Source: Microthyrium microscopicum
Lineage: Eukaryota > Ascomycota > Dothideomycetes > Microthyriales > Microthyriaceae
Assembly: GCA_010405405.1 (NCBI GenBank)
Contig: MU004237.1
Span: 1,685,345-1,749,344, forward strand
DNA: 64,000 nt
Direction of reading: 5' to 3'
The notes below the pieces were generated by a model. It was not told where the DNA came from, did no database searches, and was given only the letters and a program-made list of their open reading frames with translations. The translations under genes were made by a program, and so were the position numbers. This document shows, piece after piece, positions 41,930 through 53,908 of this stretch; the stretch's first letter is position 1; each line of letters opens with the position of its first letter.

Positions 41930-42372
41930 GTCAGGCTAGTGAGACGTTGCGGATTGAAAATAAAATGATTCCTCTGACTTGATGGTCTGTGGACATATTA
42001 TGCTCCCTGAGTGTTTTATGCTTATTATCCAGATCCAACTGACTTTGAGTTCTCGAGCTAATGGAACGTGTCAAAGTTAGCTGTGTTGTGGTGAGTAGTC
42101 CCTGGCTGCCATCAATAGAGCTGGTAACCTTTTTCTTGCTTGCCAACTGCTGCTTATGCCCTGAGTAGTTCGTCGGACCTGGATGCTGATTGATAGTTTG
42201 TAAGGAGGAGCACTAGCTCACGAGAAATAGCAGATCTAGCCTTGGAAGCAAAAGGAATCGCATTATGCGTGTGCTCGTAGATTCTACACACGACCACTTG
42301 ACGCTCTCATAGAAAAGGATAATCATTTTCTCCGTACCCTCAGACGAGATAAACAGCATTCTTCTATTTATT
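41930..42372. other. Intergenic between convergent genes
   Basis: Only 3' flanks; no element or gene seen. Confidence 0.5.
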
Positions 42373-42657
42373 TTAACGTTTGCCGACGCCGTCCATACAA
42401 TGCCTATCTTTACAGCATCGACAGCGCCATGAATTCTCAGGACATTCTGAAAAAGAGTCAGCAAGCTGTTTAGAAGATGTTAAGTTTCTTCACTCACCAA
42501 ACAGCATATAGCCATTAGGATAATTTGCACACTGTGTTTCACACATTTCTTGCGCTTGGGTTTGGTCTACGTGCCGGCATACTATCTGTGCTGATGTCGT
42601 AAGGGTTATTAGCGACATTGAGCCAGAGATGAGTAGAGCAAGAAACTGAGCCTTCAT
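42373..42657 (-). CDS. Small secreted cysteine-rich protein (77 residues, 8 Cys)
   Basis: Two exons, 42657-42498 and 42446-42373, joined by a 51-nt intron (GTGAGT ... TTTCAG) so that Phe-53 is followed by Glu. Signal peptide MKAQFLALLISGSMSLITLT with cleavage near TSAQ. The mature part of about 54 residues has eight Cys (VCRHV, MCETQCANY, ECPENSWRCRCC, HCMDG), enough for four disulfides. Size, secretion and Cys density match effector or antimicrobial-type fungal proteins; no named family recognised. The ATG at 42657 is chosen because it opens the signal peptide; the longer upstream frame is leader. Confidence 0.7.
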
Positions 42658-43490
42658 GCTTGCTTTTGATGGTATGATGGTATGATGGTATTGATTGTGG
42701 TGATGCTTAGAGCTGAAGAAGAGATATTGGATATTTGTGTAAGTTTGAATAGTGTGATGGCGAGCCAGGCGAGTGCTGCCTTTATATGTGTCTATACCAC
42801 AAGTTTCCAATAGCACTCAAGATTTCCAGAGGACAGAAAGTGGGGCAGCTCACGATAGATGGTAGTACCCGAATCTGGAGTCTTGCTTCCTCTTCTCGTG
42901 TAACTGGATCGATGGCTATTACGTTTATATCTGCTGAAGATGAAGTAGCATTAAGAGCTACGAAGCTGCTGATCATCACCGTCGTCATCATGGTCACCAC
43001 TCAGGTACTTGTTGTATCGTAAAACATAGTGTGCTGTCTGGTTTTAACTTGTTGGGGACCTCGATCAAGTATTTCCTGTTCTGTTATTCTATATGCCTTT
43101 GTTTGCAGCACCATCTGGTCGGTAAGGCTTGTAGTTGATACCGGCACGCATTAATGAAATCCTGGGTTGTGGTTTGAGGCCGGAACGTCCCCGCGGTGGA
43201 TATACTACAGATGGTAAGGCTGAGCGTTCATGAGATATAATTGGTTGAATGGTCGTGGAATGGAACCGCGAATAACCGACGACACCAAATGATATAACTT
43301 CACGTCTTTAGCGGCCCTGGACGAAAGGAACCATCAAACACCTTGAAAGAGCTAGGAACCGCCTGGAGGGCATCGAAGAACTCATATCAAAACATCTACG
43401 TTGCGCGCTGTTTTTCGAGTAAATTGCAACACCAAGCTCACCACGGCATCGCTCCATCCATCACCTAGTAAATCATCAAACATCATCACA
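42658..43490. other. Divergent promoter region
   Basis: Upstream of the 8-Cys protein and of hmgA. A minus-strand frame at 42782-43000 begins with a hydrophobic, signal-like stretch (MISSFVALNATSSSADI), but the rest shows nothing and I do not call it. Confidence 0.45.
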
Positions 43491-44855
43491 ATGCCTGTTA
43501 CCAACTTCTCTACCCCTGAGAAATACACCTATCTCCCCGGCTTCGCAACATATCACGAATCCGAAGCCATCCCAAACACAATTCCCATCGCCCAAAATGC
43601 CCCCCAAAAGCCCGCCCATGGCCTCTACGCTGAGAAACTTTCCGGTACCGCCTTTACCGCCCCTCGTCATGAGAATCAACAGGCCTGGCTATACCGCATC
43701 GTCCCGGCATCTGCACACTCCTCCTTCGATCCGCTAGACCTCTCGCCCAAACTGAACCCACCAACCAGCGAGAATGGCCGATGGCATCAAATTCCGAACC
43801 AACTACGCTGGTCGCCCTTTGATCTTGACGACCAAGCGAGCTGGGTGGACGGCATGCATTTGGTTGCAGGTGCAGGCGATGCGGCGCTGAAGCACGGGTT
43901 GGGGATTTTGGTATTTGCGGTGGGTAAGAGTATGGAAAGGAGAACGGCGTATTACTCAGCTGATGGCGATGCGTTGATTGTGCTACAGCATGGTGTGCTA
44001 GATGTGACGACGGAGTTCGGCAAGATTCTGGTGAGGCCGGGAGAGATCTTTGTCATCCCAAGGGGAATAAGATATCGCGTAGATCTGCCAGATGGGCCAG
44101 CAAGGGGGTACATTCTGGAGCTATATTCCGGACACTTTGCGCTGCCGGAGCTGGGTCCTATCGGCACGAACGGCTTAGCGAATGGTGGAGACTTTCAATG
44201 TCCGGTGGCGGCCTTTGAGGAGGACTTCGAGGACGGGAATACGTACACACTCGTTGCGAAATTCGCTGGCAAGCTATTCAGGGCCAAACAGGATCACACG
44301 CCTTTTGATGTAGTGGGCTGGAAAGGCAACTATTACCCGTATAAGTACGACCTTGGCCGGTTCAACACTATGGGAACAATCAGCTACGACCACCCGGATC
44401 CGAGCATCTTCACAGTTCTTACTGCCCAGAGTGACAAACCTGGCACGGCAATCGCCGACTTCGTCATCTTCCCACCTCGCTGGCTTGTCGGCGAAGATAC
44501 CTTCCGACCACCATACTACCATCGAAACTGTATGAGCGAGTTTATGGGCATGATATGCGGCGAATATGATGCCAAGATTGGCGGTGGCTTTCTGCCTGCG
44601 GGCGCCAGTCTACATAACGTCATGTCAGCACATGGCCCTGATGCAGAAACACATAAGAAGGCGTCCGAGGCACCATTGAAGCCGGTGAAAGTCGGAGAGG
44701 GAAGTATGGCGTTTATGTTCGAGAGTTGTTTGATGGTGGGCGTGACCGAGTGGGGATTGCACAAGTGTGATAAGGTGCAGGAAGACTATAATAAGGAGAG
44801 CTGGGAAGGACTGAAGGGACACTTTAAGCGACCGGATGGAGAGGCGGCGAGATAG
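43491..44855 (+). CDS. hmgA: Homogentisate 1,2-dioxygenase
   Basis: Fe(II) ring-cleaving dioxygenase of tyrosine/phenylalanine catabolism, converting homogentisate to maleylacetoacetate in the cytosol. One exon, 454 residues, near the family's usual 430-450. Start chosen at ATG 43491 ([20 protein letters not shown]), since the family opens with an F-x-Y-x-x-GF segment; an open frame extends upstream in the leader. Motifs: [79 protein letters not shown], the iron ligands in [14 protein letters not shown] (His and Glu) and NVMSAHGPD (second His). The usual partners fahA and maiA are not next to it in this window. Confidence 0.95.
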   Translation: MPVTNFSTPEKYTYLPGFATYHESEAIPNTIPIAQNAPQKPAHGLYAEKLSGTAFTAPRHENQQAWLYRIVPASAHSSFDPLDLSPKLNPPTSENGRWHQIPNQLRWSPFDLDDQASWVDGMHLVAGAGDAALKHGLGILVFAVGKSMERRTAYYSADGDALIVLQHGVLDVTTEFGKILVRPGEIFVIPRGIRYRVDLPDGPARGYILELYSGHFALPELGPIGTNGLANGGDFQCPVAAFEEDFEDGNTYTLVAKFAGKLFRAKQDHTPFDVVGWKGNYYPYKYDLGRFNTMGTISYDHPDPSIFTVLTAQSDKPGTAIADFVIFPPRWLVGEDTFRPPYYHRNCMSEFMGMICGEYDAKIGGGFLPAGASLHNVMSAHGPDAETHKKASEAPLKPVKVGEGSMAFMFESCLMVGVTEWGLHKCDKVQEDYNKESWEGLKGHFKRPDGEAAR

Positions 44856-45611
44856 GAGTCTTTGATGGGCTGCGGGCGTAGAGACTTGCCTACTCCTATG
44901 CAATAAAATCTCTAAAATCAGAATATCTTACCATTACCTAGAGCCCTCAGCGTGGCTAAATGATAAGATGGGCATTTGACTGCTTTTGAAGGACGAGAGC
45001 TTATATCAGAGTATCGTTTTCGCTTTTGATAGCATTGAGGACTTTGACATACCATAAATCTTATAGTCCATCTCGCGCTTGAATATGAAGCAAATTTTCG
45101 AAGCACTTATCAAAGTCACCACAAGAATCTCGAGAAACAAAAATTGGGCAAAGAATGTTAGCTTCCTATGGTGTATCTATAATCAGGGAAGGAAAAAGCC
45201 TCAATCCTAAACGAATGTGCCAATTTGAGTTGTCTCCTCCTTTAAAAGAATGTGTGATCCTGCTTTCGATGCTGGAAATAGGTGAACGAATGTCTGATAG
45301 TAGTTGGAATGCAATGAATTCTCTCCTTTGAAAAGAGAGTAGAACTTCTTTTCAGTCTTGAAGTTGGTAAGTGAAGGGCCAGTGCTGCAAGAATAGAATG
45401 CACTAGTTCGGATCGATGTATTTTTTTGAGTGTAGGTAGGCTGGAAGGTGGCATGATTTGTGAGTCGAAAAGTGTTCACTTGATCTAAGCAGTTTTCTGC
45501 TTTTTGTTTCGACCGTTGGACTTTGAGCCAGATGCCGTTCGTTTGCCGGATTTGGAAGATGGAGAGCTTCATGTACGTTAGATTTGGGCCAGTTTAGAGA
45601 ATCTTGTCGAC
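44856..45611. other. Intergenic between convergent genes
   Basis: 3' flanks of hmgA and the SNF2 gene. A minus-strand frame at 45207-45572 follows the SNF2 stop but has no homology I recognise; it could be 3' leader sequence or, if the GTAAGT at the stop were spliced, extra C-terminus. Confidence 0.45.
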
Positions 45612-48600
45612 TTACTTTTGTGCCTTTGGTTGTTTGTCCTTGTCATCTTCATCCAAGCATAGGTCAATGTTTTCCTGCTTCGCTTCCTGTCTGTCTTTCA
45701 TGTACTCTTCGACGCTGTCCGCGGTGACAACACGAACGATTTGGCATTTCTTGGTCTGGCCAATGCGTACGAGTCGGCTAGCTGCTTGATCGTCGATAGC
45801 CTCATTCCACCAAGGGTCCATAATCAAGGCTCGAGAAGCCATGGTGAGGTTCAGTCCAGTGCCACCAGCTCGAATTGAGCAGAGAAAGACCTGGTGCTTG
45901 TTCGTGGAGAATTCTTTGATAGATGCGGCTCGCTCTGCCTCGGACATCTTGCCTTCGAGCTAGAAAGGACAGCAATTAGAACCGAGCCTTACCATGCTTC
46001 GCACAGAACTTACTCTATTGCACTTCCAGCCATTTTTCTGACAAATCTTCTCATATATGTCCAGACTATGAAGCAGTGTCAGAATAGGATAATACCTTGT
46101 ATCATATGGAGAACATACGGGCCCAAGAATTGGGAGAACACGACAACCTTCGCCGTTGGATCTTCTTGCATCCAATTTTGCTGTGTCCCAACTCGTTAGT
46201 GATAGAATCAGAAGAAAGGGATGATCTCCTTACCATCTGAGCTTCAAAGACTGCCGTTTTTGCATTGGATGTATAATCATCGAGGAATCTTTTGAGCCAG
46301 GACACGCTTAGGCTATCTTCGGTGAATGGTTTGGGTCCATGGGTGTTGTTGACATTTGCACATTGCGGTTCGGGGCATTTGGTCGAACAAGGATCGACAA
46401 AATATCGGTCCTCCCAGCACTGATAGCATGTCTTATGGCCACATGCAAGCTTGAACTTCTCGTCTTCCTGGCGTGGGTTCTTTTGGCAGAACGTGCAATG
46501 ATTAGAGGCCTTTTCCAAGTCATCCACAAACTTTTCGTAGTCATAGACGAGGCCTACATGGAATAAGTCAGATAAAGAACGTCAAGTAGGGCCAAGAGCG
46601 GAACGAGAACTTACCGAACCCTTTAATCTTACCTGCCTCACGCAGCTCTACAGGGCTAATCGAGGAGAATTCATCTTCCACATCTTCCCAGTCTAGCGTT
46701 CGAGAAGGGGCTTCAATACCCACTCCTCCGGGGAACTCGACCTCATCTTCGTAGAAATCTTTCAACAGCTTTCGCAGTCTTGCCAGGTTTTGAAAGTTCT
46801 TGTGGTGCCGACCTGGGACTTCCATGTATTCCTTGACCACCTGCTTGACTTCTTTGATGTCTTCAAGGGTGAAAAGCTCCTTTAGTATGCCTTCGACCAG
46901 CATAACATGATTGACACATTGTCGTAGCCGAATGCCGAATCCCATCGGGCTCATATAGTCTTTGGGCTCCTCAGCTCTACTTCTAGCCTCTTCGACCTCA
47001 GTGTCATCCGCCGCATTGATGTCTTCGCCAGCCTCTAAGATTCGGTCATAGAGAATCTGGTAGATCTTTGTGGTGATCTGATCCATTGGCACCTGTGAAA
47101 CGTTAATTACGCCGACTTGTTCGTACCAGGAGAGTGAAATCACTTACTAGCACTCGTAGCTCGGAATACGGTGGGAGATCGAGAATCTTTTGTCCGAACA
47201 ACCACGAATCTCGATTGCGGCGAAGCATGAGACGGTCAAGCAAGTCTTGGAGCCTATCATCCGATTTCTCTCCAGTATGCTTCGAAATGAAATCTCGCTT
47301 GCTTTTGAAGGTGTTCTGATTCAGGACTTTCAGGTAGGAGTATACCTCGGATATGTTGTTGACTAGGGGCGAACCGGTGACGATCCAACGATACTTGGCA
47401 TGAAGATCGGAAACCATCTTATGCTTCTTCGTTGCGTCGTTTCGGACAATATGGCCTTCGTCGAGAATTACTCGGCGCCAGCGATGCGTTCGAAGAACGG
47501 AGGCCGCTGGTTGTATCAATTCATCCCAGCTAACAATGATCACGTCATTTTTTGGTTCAACCCGTCCTTTTCCAGTGGCAAAGGTGTCTTTGAGACTGGT
47601 CCAAAGAAATACCCCGAGTTCAAGAGGGCTCAGATCGAGAAAGGAGTCAAACTCTGCTTCCCACCCATGGCGTACAGACTTTGGGACAACAATGAGTGTG
47701 GAGTGACAGGCCTTCGCTCGGCATGCTTGTTTGTTGGCAAGCTTGTCAAGGACAATATTGGTAATCATTTGAATGGTTTTTCCAAGACCCATATCGTCAG
47801 CAAGAATACCGCCTTGGTACCCATCTTCCGAGCTTTCTTGCTGTCTAATCCAAGCGACACCTACTTCAGTTAGCATAGTTGAAGATTAGATGCCAAAATA
47901 TCATACCACTCATCTGATGGCTATAGAGCAGACCACGAATACCTTTGAACTCCCATACAGTAGGAGCTCCTTGATGGTAAGCGTCTTGATTAAATTTGAC
48001 CAGCTTTTTGACAGCCATCGTGCTTGATTTGAAAGATCGCATCTGCTCGTTCAGTGGCCATGCCTCATTCACTTTGCACCATTTTTTCCATCCATGAGGA
48101 GCGCGTTTTGCAAGCGCCAATATGGCGGTACTAGCAGCCGAAGTGTTGATAGTGGCCAACGAGTTTTCTGCTTCCTCGGCGGCATTAACTTTCCAGAGGC
48201 GAGGGCGTGTAAGACTGACACCACCAACACTGCTCGTATAGAAACGGTGATATTTGAGTTTTCTCATGGCAGAACGTCGTTCCATGAGTTGCTGCGTTAC
48301 GTTGGTTGGGCAAGAGTCGTCGATTGACTTGAACTTGCTCTTCTTCTGCTTCGCTTTGGATTTGACTTTTGCATGTGCACCAAGTCCTTTTCGTTTGCTG
48401 CCAATATCCTCATCACCTCTATGCTCTTTATCGCCGTTGATATAGGCTTCGTCATCACTACCATTTGCATTCTCAGCCTCGCTCTCTTCGTCGTCACTAC
48501 TATCATCAGTCTCATGCTCAGAAGACTCGGAGCTCTCACGATCTTCACTAAGGTTGAAGTTCGTTTCATTGAAGTTGGGAGAGAGCGAGTGGGATGGGCG

Positions 48601-49152
48601 AATGAGACTGAGCAGCTGCTCTCGAGTCTGCTGCAATTCCGGTGGTATATGTTCAGTCAGGTCGAGTGGCTCGAGGTTCTGACCGCGCTCAATGCTCGCG
48701 CGCACCTCCGGCTCGTCCACGTCCATGAATTCCTCTTCTGCAGCATTGACTTGGCTAGATGGTGTTGGCGATGGTCGAGTCGGCAGATCCTGTACTAGTT
48801 CAGCAAGTGGGTCATCATCTTCGCCAGAAAGTACCGGCAGCTGAGTTTCGCGCAGGAATTCCTCATCGGTAATACATACGAAGCTGAGTTTCTCAATCTT
48901 GACTGGGCTGGATGACGATGGCTGATTTTGAGAAGCACTTGGGCTGGCAACAAGAGTTGCAGTATCATCATACTGCAGACCGTCTTGGTCCATTGAGCAT
49001 TGAGTCTCAGTTTGGGGATTTGCTGATAGGCTGGGCTGTTTGCTTGGTGAAGTCGGTAGTTGGCAGGATTGAGTGTATGGTCCAGGCTCTGGAACGCTTG
49101 CCATATTGCGCGGCTTCTGTACCGTTGTTGGTGTTTTTGAGGTTTGGAACAT
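45612..49152 (-). CDS. SNF2-family ATPase with RING finger (Rad5/Rad16-like)
   Basis: DNA-dependent ATPase with inserted E3-ligase RING, the layout of Rad5/Rad16/HLTF and related chromatin and repair factors in the nucleus. Seven exons: 49152-47907, 47863-47148, 47092-46615, 46553-46234, 46180-46119, 46065-46014, 45959-45612; about 1073 residues. The N-terminal 300 residues are Ser/Pro/acidic and disordered. ATPase lobe 1: GGILADDMGLGKTIQM (motif I), VILDEGHIVRN (motif II, DEGH), IVTGSPLVNN (motif III). RING: CTFC ... FKLACGHKTCYQCWEDRY. Lobe 2: VVVFSQFLG, FLCSIRAGGTGLNL (V), AASRLVRIGQTKKCQIVRV (VI). An HIRAN domain is not seen. Which of the several fungal paralogues it is remains open. Confidence 0.88.
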
Positions 49153-51040
49153 TTGGTCGGAATGATCGACGAGTTTGTTATGGAGTGGTCTTAAGACAAA
49201 TGGAGGGAGAGGCTTCGGTTTCGAAACTGATGAAAGCTCTGGGAAGAGATCTCAGTGCTTGAGAAAGGATCTTTCGATGTCCACTTAAGTGCCCAGTGAG
49301 GCTTCACTCAGTTTGAAGTCTCGTTCTACTTGGCTCACAGACTGAGGGACGAGGAGCTGAGAATTGTTGCTAGGGATGTCGTGGTGGAGATAAAGTGTTG
49401 ACAAGGAAGATGGTGCTGGGCAGTTGAAGGAGGAAGTTGTGTGAGGAAGGGTATGAGACCAGAAAAGGCCCAGTCAGAACCTCGAGGAAGTCCGTAGACT
49501 CGCCCGTGAAGTGAAGATAAGAAAGGAATAGCTTAGGCTGACTGCCTTAGCGGAATCCAAGGGCGATGCCCCAAGAATAGGCGTAGGCGATGTGATATCC
49601 GGCCGCGGGTTGAGAAGCAAGCTGTCTTCAGCACTTGAAGATAGCTGGGAGAAAGATAGAAGATTGTGTTAAGATGCAAGGGATATGGAATAGTACTGGA
49701 GACCTTCGAACTCTTTGTGAAGTTGCTTTCGAAGGCACAAATCTGTACTGAAGTGGTGTGGAAGAAAGATGGAGGAAGAGGTCGAACCAAAATGCTTTAT
49801 ACCCATCAAATTCCACAGAAGTGCTGGAAGCATCCATCAAAGTTGAGAGAAAGTTACTAATGGACAGACACTAACAACGAGATGAAGTTTGTAAGAGGTT
49901 GTTGCTTTTGAGGACTCGACGCATACTGCTGAAGGAAGTAAGACAGAAGATGGTTGAGAGTGGTGTTGATGACGAGATGAAGTTCGTGAAAGGACGTTGC
50001 TTTTGAAGTTCCGACGGATGCTGCTGAACGAAGTAAGACGGAAGACAGTCAAGAGTAATGATGACAACGAGAGCGGTGAGTACGAAGAAGAAGATCTCAA
50101 CGCCTCAGATCTTGAGATAAGAGAGTGATATTGCCCGTTCAAGGGCAGATGCCAACTGAAGCCAGTAAGGCGATGGAGAAAGCCATCGGAGGCAAGACTC
50201 AAGGACACTTCGAGGATCGGGCCGGGCCGCATATCAAGATATCTTGGGTAGTTGCAGAGTGTCATAATCATGATGGCGGTCGTAGACAAGCAGATATTGG
50301 TGCTGACTTGGAGCATTTTGGAATTCATACACCCCTTCTCGAGCCCAAAACTTGGGCATAGCGGAACATGCTTGGTCACTGACACTATTAGAGTTGATGA
50401 ATATAAAGAGGGAAGTACGTACTTGGAATACAAAATGTGAACATGTTAAATCTTCGATGGAGAATATGCCTTGGCTCATGGGTAGTCATCCATAGGAGAT
50501 GGTCGGGATATGAGCGAGAAGAGAGGCACTGCTGCTGTTGATGTGTGCTCGCTGTGCGTATAGTATATACCATACATCATGATGGATGAAGCGCGTTCAC
50601 ATCTGATGGGCCAGCTGTAGCTGCTGCCTTGACGGCTTCGCAAATTAATTATTGATCGAACATATCTTTTTCATCCATGCTCTTCAAGTCTGGCCGTCGT
50701 TGGTGCATTCAAGCGAGAGAGAGCCATTGCCGCTGTGCTTCTGTGGCAATCTAAATACATCGAGACGATAGACACAGCGTCGGGCACTGGCGAGGGAGAC
50801 AAAGTTAAAGGTACATAGCTTTTGATTGTGTCGCAGAAATGAAGTTGACCAGGCGTTGGACGCTGAATGAAATGAAGTTGAGATTGAGCTTGGACCAGCT
50901 GGGAGGGGACAGGCGCCAGCCAGGCTGAAGGCATACAATAAAAAGACGGGAGAAAATGTGTTTGGAGATGCAGATGAATGTAATTAAAAAGAGTAAATGC
51001 TATAATACCGTCGTTAAATCATGCCATACCATCGTATGAT
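49153..51040. other. Intergenic, about 1.9 kb, with a 95-bp tandem duplication
   Basis: SNF2 promoter, then GA-rich sequence. Frames such as 49837-50433 (minus) and 50671-50938 (minus) have biased Ser/Leu/His composition, no motif and no splice structure; no gene called. Confidence 0.5.
49876..50065. repeat. 95-bp imperfect tandem duplication
   Basis: ACGAGATGAAGTTTGTAAGA (from about 49878) recurs as ACGAGATGAAGTTCGTGAAA 95 bp later. The following segments also match: GTTGCTTTTGA, CTGCTGAAGGAAGTAAGACA versus CTGCTGAACGAAGTAAGACG. Two copies, roughly 80% alike by eye. Confidence 0.7.
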
Positions 51041-51528
51041 CTATCCGTGAGTAACCTTCTTGACCATTCCCTCGCCATCAACATGGATGTTCATGCTGCC
51101 AATCGTTAGACACACACCACAGCCAAGTAATTAATGATAAACTCACCGATCGGGATTGTGATCCATGGTAGTCATATCGCCCTCCTTCACAACACGATGT
51201 TGTTCAGGCAGATCCTTCTTCGCAAATGTCTACGTCTCCATTAGCATAAGGCTGAAGGAAAAAGCAAAGGCGGGGTAGCCTCGTCTCAAGAGCGTACTAC
51301 TTCATCTGAAGACTCGCCAATCTTCTTGCCCATAAGCTTATTGGCCCAATCGTCGTTCTTATCCTTGCCGGACGACATGAGACCTGGGACTACGAGAGGC
51401 ATTCTTTGGGTGGCTGATGGAGTTGTTACGTTGACTGCTAGGGTGGGGCCAAGGTATTTGTGCTTGGTCAAAGAGGAGCGAGTTGGTCGTTTGATGAGAG
51501 CTTTTGTATGCGTGAGGAGTAGACGCAT
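51041..51528 (-). CDS. Proteinase inhibitor I78-family protein
   Basis: Small subtilisin-type protease inhibitor family (I78). Exons 51528-51301, 51229-51147, 51095-51041; all junctions keep frame, 121 residues. The C-terminal domain has the family pattern FAKKDLPEQHRVVKEG, DMTTMDHNPDR, MNIHVDGEGMVKKVTHG. The first ATG (51528) adds an Arg/Lys-rich segment (MRLLLTHTKALIKRPTRSSL) like a mitochondrial presequence; an internal ATG at 51402 (MPLVVPGLMSS) looks like the usual family start. No secretion signal, so an intracellular role is likely. Either start may be used. Confidence 0.78.
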
Positions 51529-52159
51529 TGATTGAGGAGATGGAGTTGGAGGCTTTAAGTAGCCGTTGGTCGCGGAATGACGCTGTTGCTCTCGGGGCCT
51601 ACTCCGGCCTGGTGAAGCTAGGATCTAGCTTTAGACCCTAACGACATGACGTAGATTTGACTGGGATAGGGGTATCAGATGCTTCCTTTGTAGTATCATT
51701 TCGTCTGCACTCGGCCCTCCGCATATCATTTGGTTGTAACTCCCTGGCATATCGGAAGATATTGGCGGCTGGCAAGATAAGCTACAGGCAACAGGATTGG
51801 GCTCACATCGCCGTCGATATGAAAGTAAGAGATGCCCTCTTATTGGATCTACAATCAATGAACATGAGGCTTGGTTATATGATTTTGTAACATATGGACG
51901 CTTTTGTGATGTTATCCAGTAAACTCGGAGGTGTATCGAGAGTCTGTACGCTCCCGACTCTATGCTTCGATAGCCATAACTTCTAGCAAGTCCCATATAT
52001 ATCATGAACGGCAGGAATTTGCCAAATGTGTCCGCAGTCGATGTCAGAAGAACATAGCACCTCTGATGCCAAATGACTGGCGAAAGATCAAACCGGCCAT
52101 TCTGTATTGCATAACACGCTTCCTGCTTATGACCCGTTCCACACACTAGTCTTGCTCCT
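51529..52159. other. Intergenic, about 0.6 kb
   Basis: I78 promoter and cyclophilin 3' flank. A 182-codon minus frame (51631-52179) overlaps the cyclophilin end, lacks motifs and is rejected. Confidence 0.5.
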
Positions 52160-52739
52160 TCAAGCCAGCGGGTTCGCATGAATTGTAACTCCCTTCACCG
52201 TAACCTTCTCTTTACTCCGTCCTTTGGAATCAACACTAACCGCCTCAATCTTATCCACCGTCTCCCACCCATCAATCACCCTCCCAAAAACCGTATTCTT
52301 CCCGTCAAGCTGCGGCTGTGCTCCAAAGCAGATAAAGAACTGGCTCCCATTCGTATTCGGCCCTTTATTCGCCATACTCACTATACCTCGTGCATTGTGT
52401 CTTAACGATGGTCTGATCTCGTCTTCGAAGAGGCCGCCATAGATGGAGGTGGAAGTCTTGGATTTTGGGTCGGACGCAGGTGAGCCGAGCTGGAATATGA
52501 AGGAGGGGATTATGCGGTGGATGGGGGTCGAAGTGTAGAAGTCGGAGGCGCAGAGGGCGAGGAAATTCTGGAGGTGTTAGTCGGGAATGGGGAGAGGTGG
52601 GTAGTGGGTACCTCGGCGGTTTTGGGGACGGCTTCGCAGAATATTTCGAGTTTGATGTCGCCGAGGTCTGTGTGGAGCTGGAAGTGTTAGAAATACTCCT
52701 TTTGACGGTGCGGATTTGAATACGTACTGTGACAGACAT
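52160..52739 (-). CDS. Peptidyl-prolyl cis-trans isomerase, cyclophilin (Cyp10/PPIL3-like)
   Basis: Cyclophilin-type prolyl isomerase; PPIL3-like members associate with the spliceosome. Three exons, the first only 12 nt (ATG-TCT-GTC-ACA, about 52728-52739), then LHTDLGDIKLEIFCEAVPKT with the rest of that exon, then NFLALCASDFYTSTPIHRII to the stop. The family opening MSVTLHTDLGDIKLEIFC is regained only by splicing. Active-site motifs: HRIIPSFIFQLGS in place of the common HR-x-I-x-x-F-M-V-Q-x-G-D, SMANKGPNTNGSQFFICFG and VFGRVIDGWETVDKI. The loop between the two is altered (SPASDPKSKTSTSIYGGLFE), shifting residues usually written G-D-P-T-G-T-G-x-G-G-x-S-I-Y-G. About 160 residues, normal for the group. 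Confidence 0.9.
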
Positions 52740-53908
52740 TATGCGTTAACTCATCGATGGGATGTTTAGCTGTGGGGAGGGAGCGACGTGGTGGGGGAGG
52801 TGGTAAGACGCGTCGCGTGCTGAGATCTTCAACTTTTTTTTTGGTGTTGAGGGGAACTGGTGAAGCTCAACTTCAAGCCAGCAAAGTGTTTCAGCAACGT
52901 CCACTGAACAACCCCGAGGATATGTTCTAGATGTATGATCTGTCGAGATGAAGGAATGAGCTAACTAAAGTCTTTCAAGATGTAAAAATTGTTTATATCT
53001 ACGAACTACATCCACTTTTCCCAAGTCGATACTGATACGGAGTACTGCACTAAAGCAGGCTCAGCGGTGCAGGAGATTTAAACGAAATCAAGCGGCGAGC
53101 TTATGACCGAAGCTCTCAGATAGAGCAGGAATAATGTAGACAAGCACAGTCATTGCTAAGAACAAATACGGCGCACAAGTTCAGGATGAACTGGGCTCAT
53201 CGGGGGGTTGCGTCAGAGGCTGGGTATAGTACCGGTATGATGATCTGTAGTCTTGACGGCTATACGAAGTATGACACTCCATAAATACATCGATTTGAGA
53301 TCAAGACTCCAGATGGAATAGAGTTGAACAGTGATGAGATCTTTGGATCAATGGAACAATTGTGAGATTGCAGAACCCTAACCCTAGCGAGCATCACTCT
53401 TGCCTTTGCAGGGGTTGAGTCACTGCGCACTTTCCTTTCTTGGCAGCGCTGCCTGTTGTTGGTTGGCAAGTGCGCTTGCTGCGATTGCTGCAGGCAGAAG
53501 GAGCGACAGCTGAGAGGCCTGCTGCGCCTGCCCTCTCTTCCCCTTCACTTTCGCCCTCTCCGACGACCTCCCTTTCCTTCCCTCTCCATCACTCAACAAC
53601 ACTTCATCACTCCACCACTCCAATCAATTCTTTATTTCTGCCATCGAGCATCACCATCCAGCTACTCCCAACTGCTGCTTATATCAACTTCTTCTGAATC
53701 ATTTTAATTTGATACTGCAAAGCTCTCACAGCCTCTCTGCCAACACTCTCTTCGACGCGTCTCTCCATCAGTCGCGCCTTGCCATCTCTCTTCTCAAATC
53801 CATCCGCTGCCCACGGATATCATCTGCTTCTATAAGCACTATTAAATCTCACTGAGATTAGTCGCTCACCAACTCATCTCCACCTCCAAACTATCTAAAA
53901 CCTTCAAG
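52740..53908. other. Divergent promoter region of cyclophilin and YRA1
   Basis: No gene seen. 53430-53700 is C/T-rich on the plus strand, a typical strong fungal promoter and leader for YRA1. Short frames in 53420-53707 overlap on both strands and are not called. Confidence 0.55.

Noticed and set aside
42782-43000. Minus-strand frame with signal-like start
   Set aside because: Only two Cys, no sequon or motif, no splice support; too little to call a gene.
45207-45572. 121-codon frame after the SNF2 stop as an extra gene or exon
   Set aside because: No recognisable motif and no convincing acceptor joining it to the SNF2 frame.
49837-50433. 198-codon minus-strand frame
   Set aside because: Runs through the 95-bp tandem duplication; Ser/Leu/His-biased translation without motifs.
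51631-52179. 182-codon minus-strand frame
   Set aside because: Overlaps the end of the cyclophilin gene in another frame, no motif.
53376-53387. Telomere-like CCCTAACCCTAG
   Set aside because: Only about two units; chance or trivial interstitial repeat.
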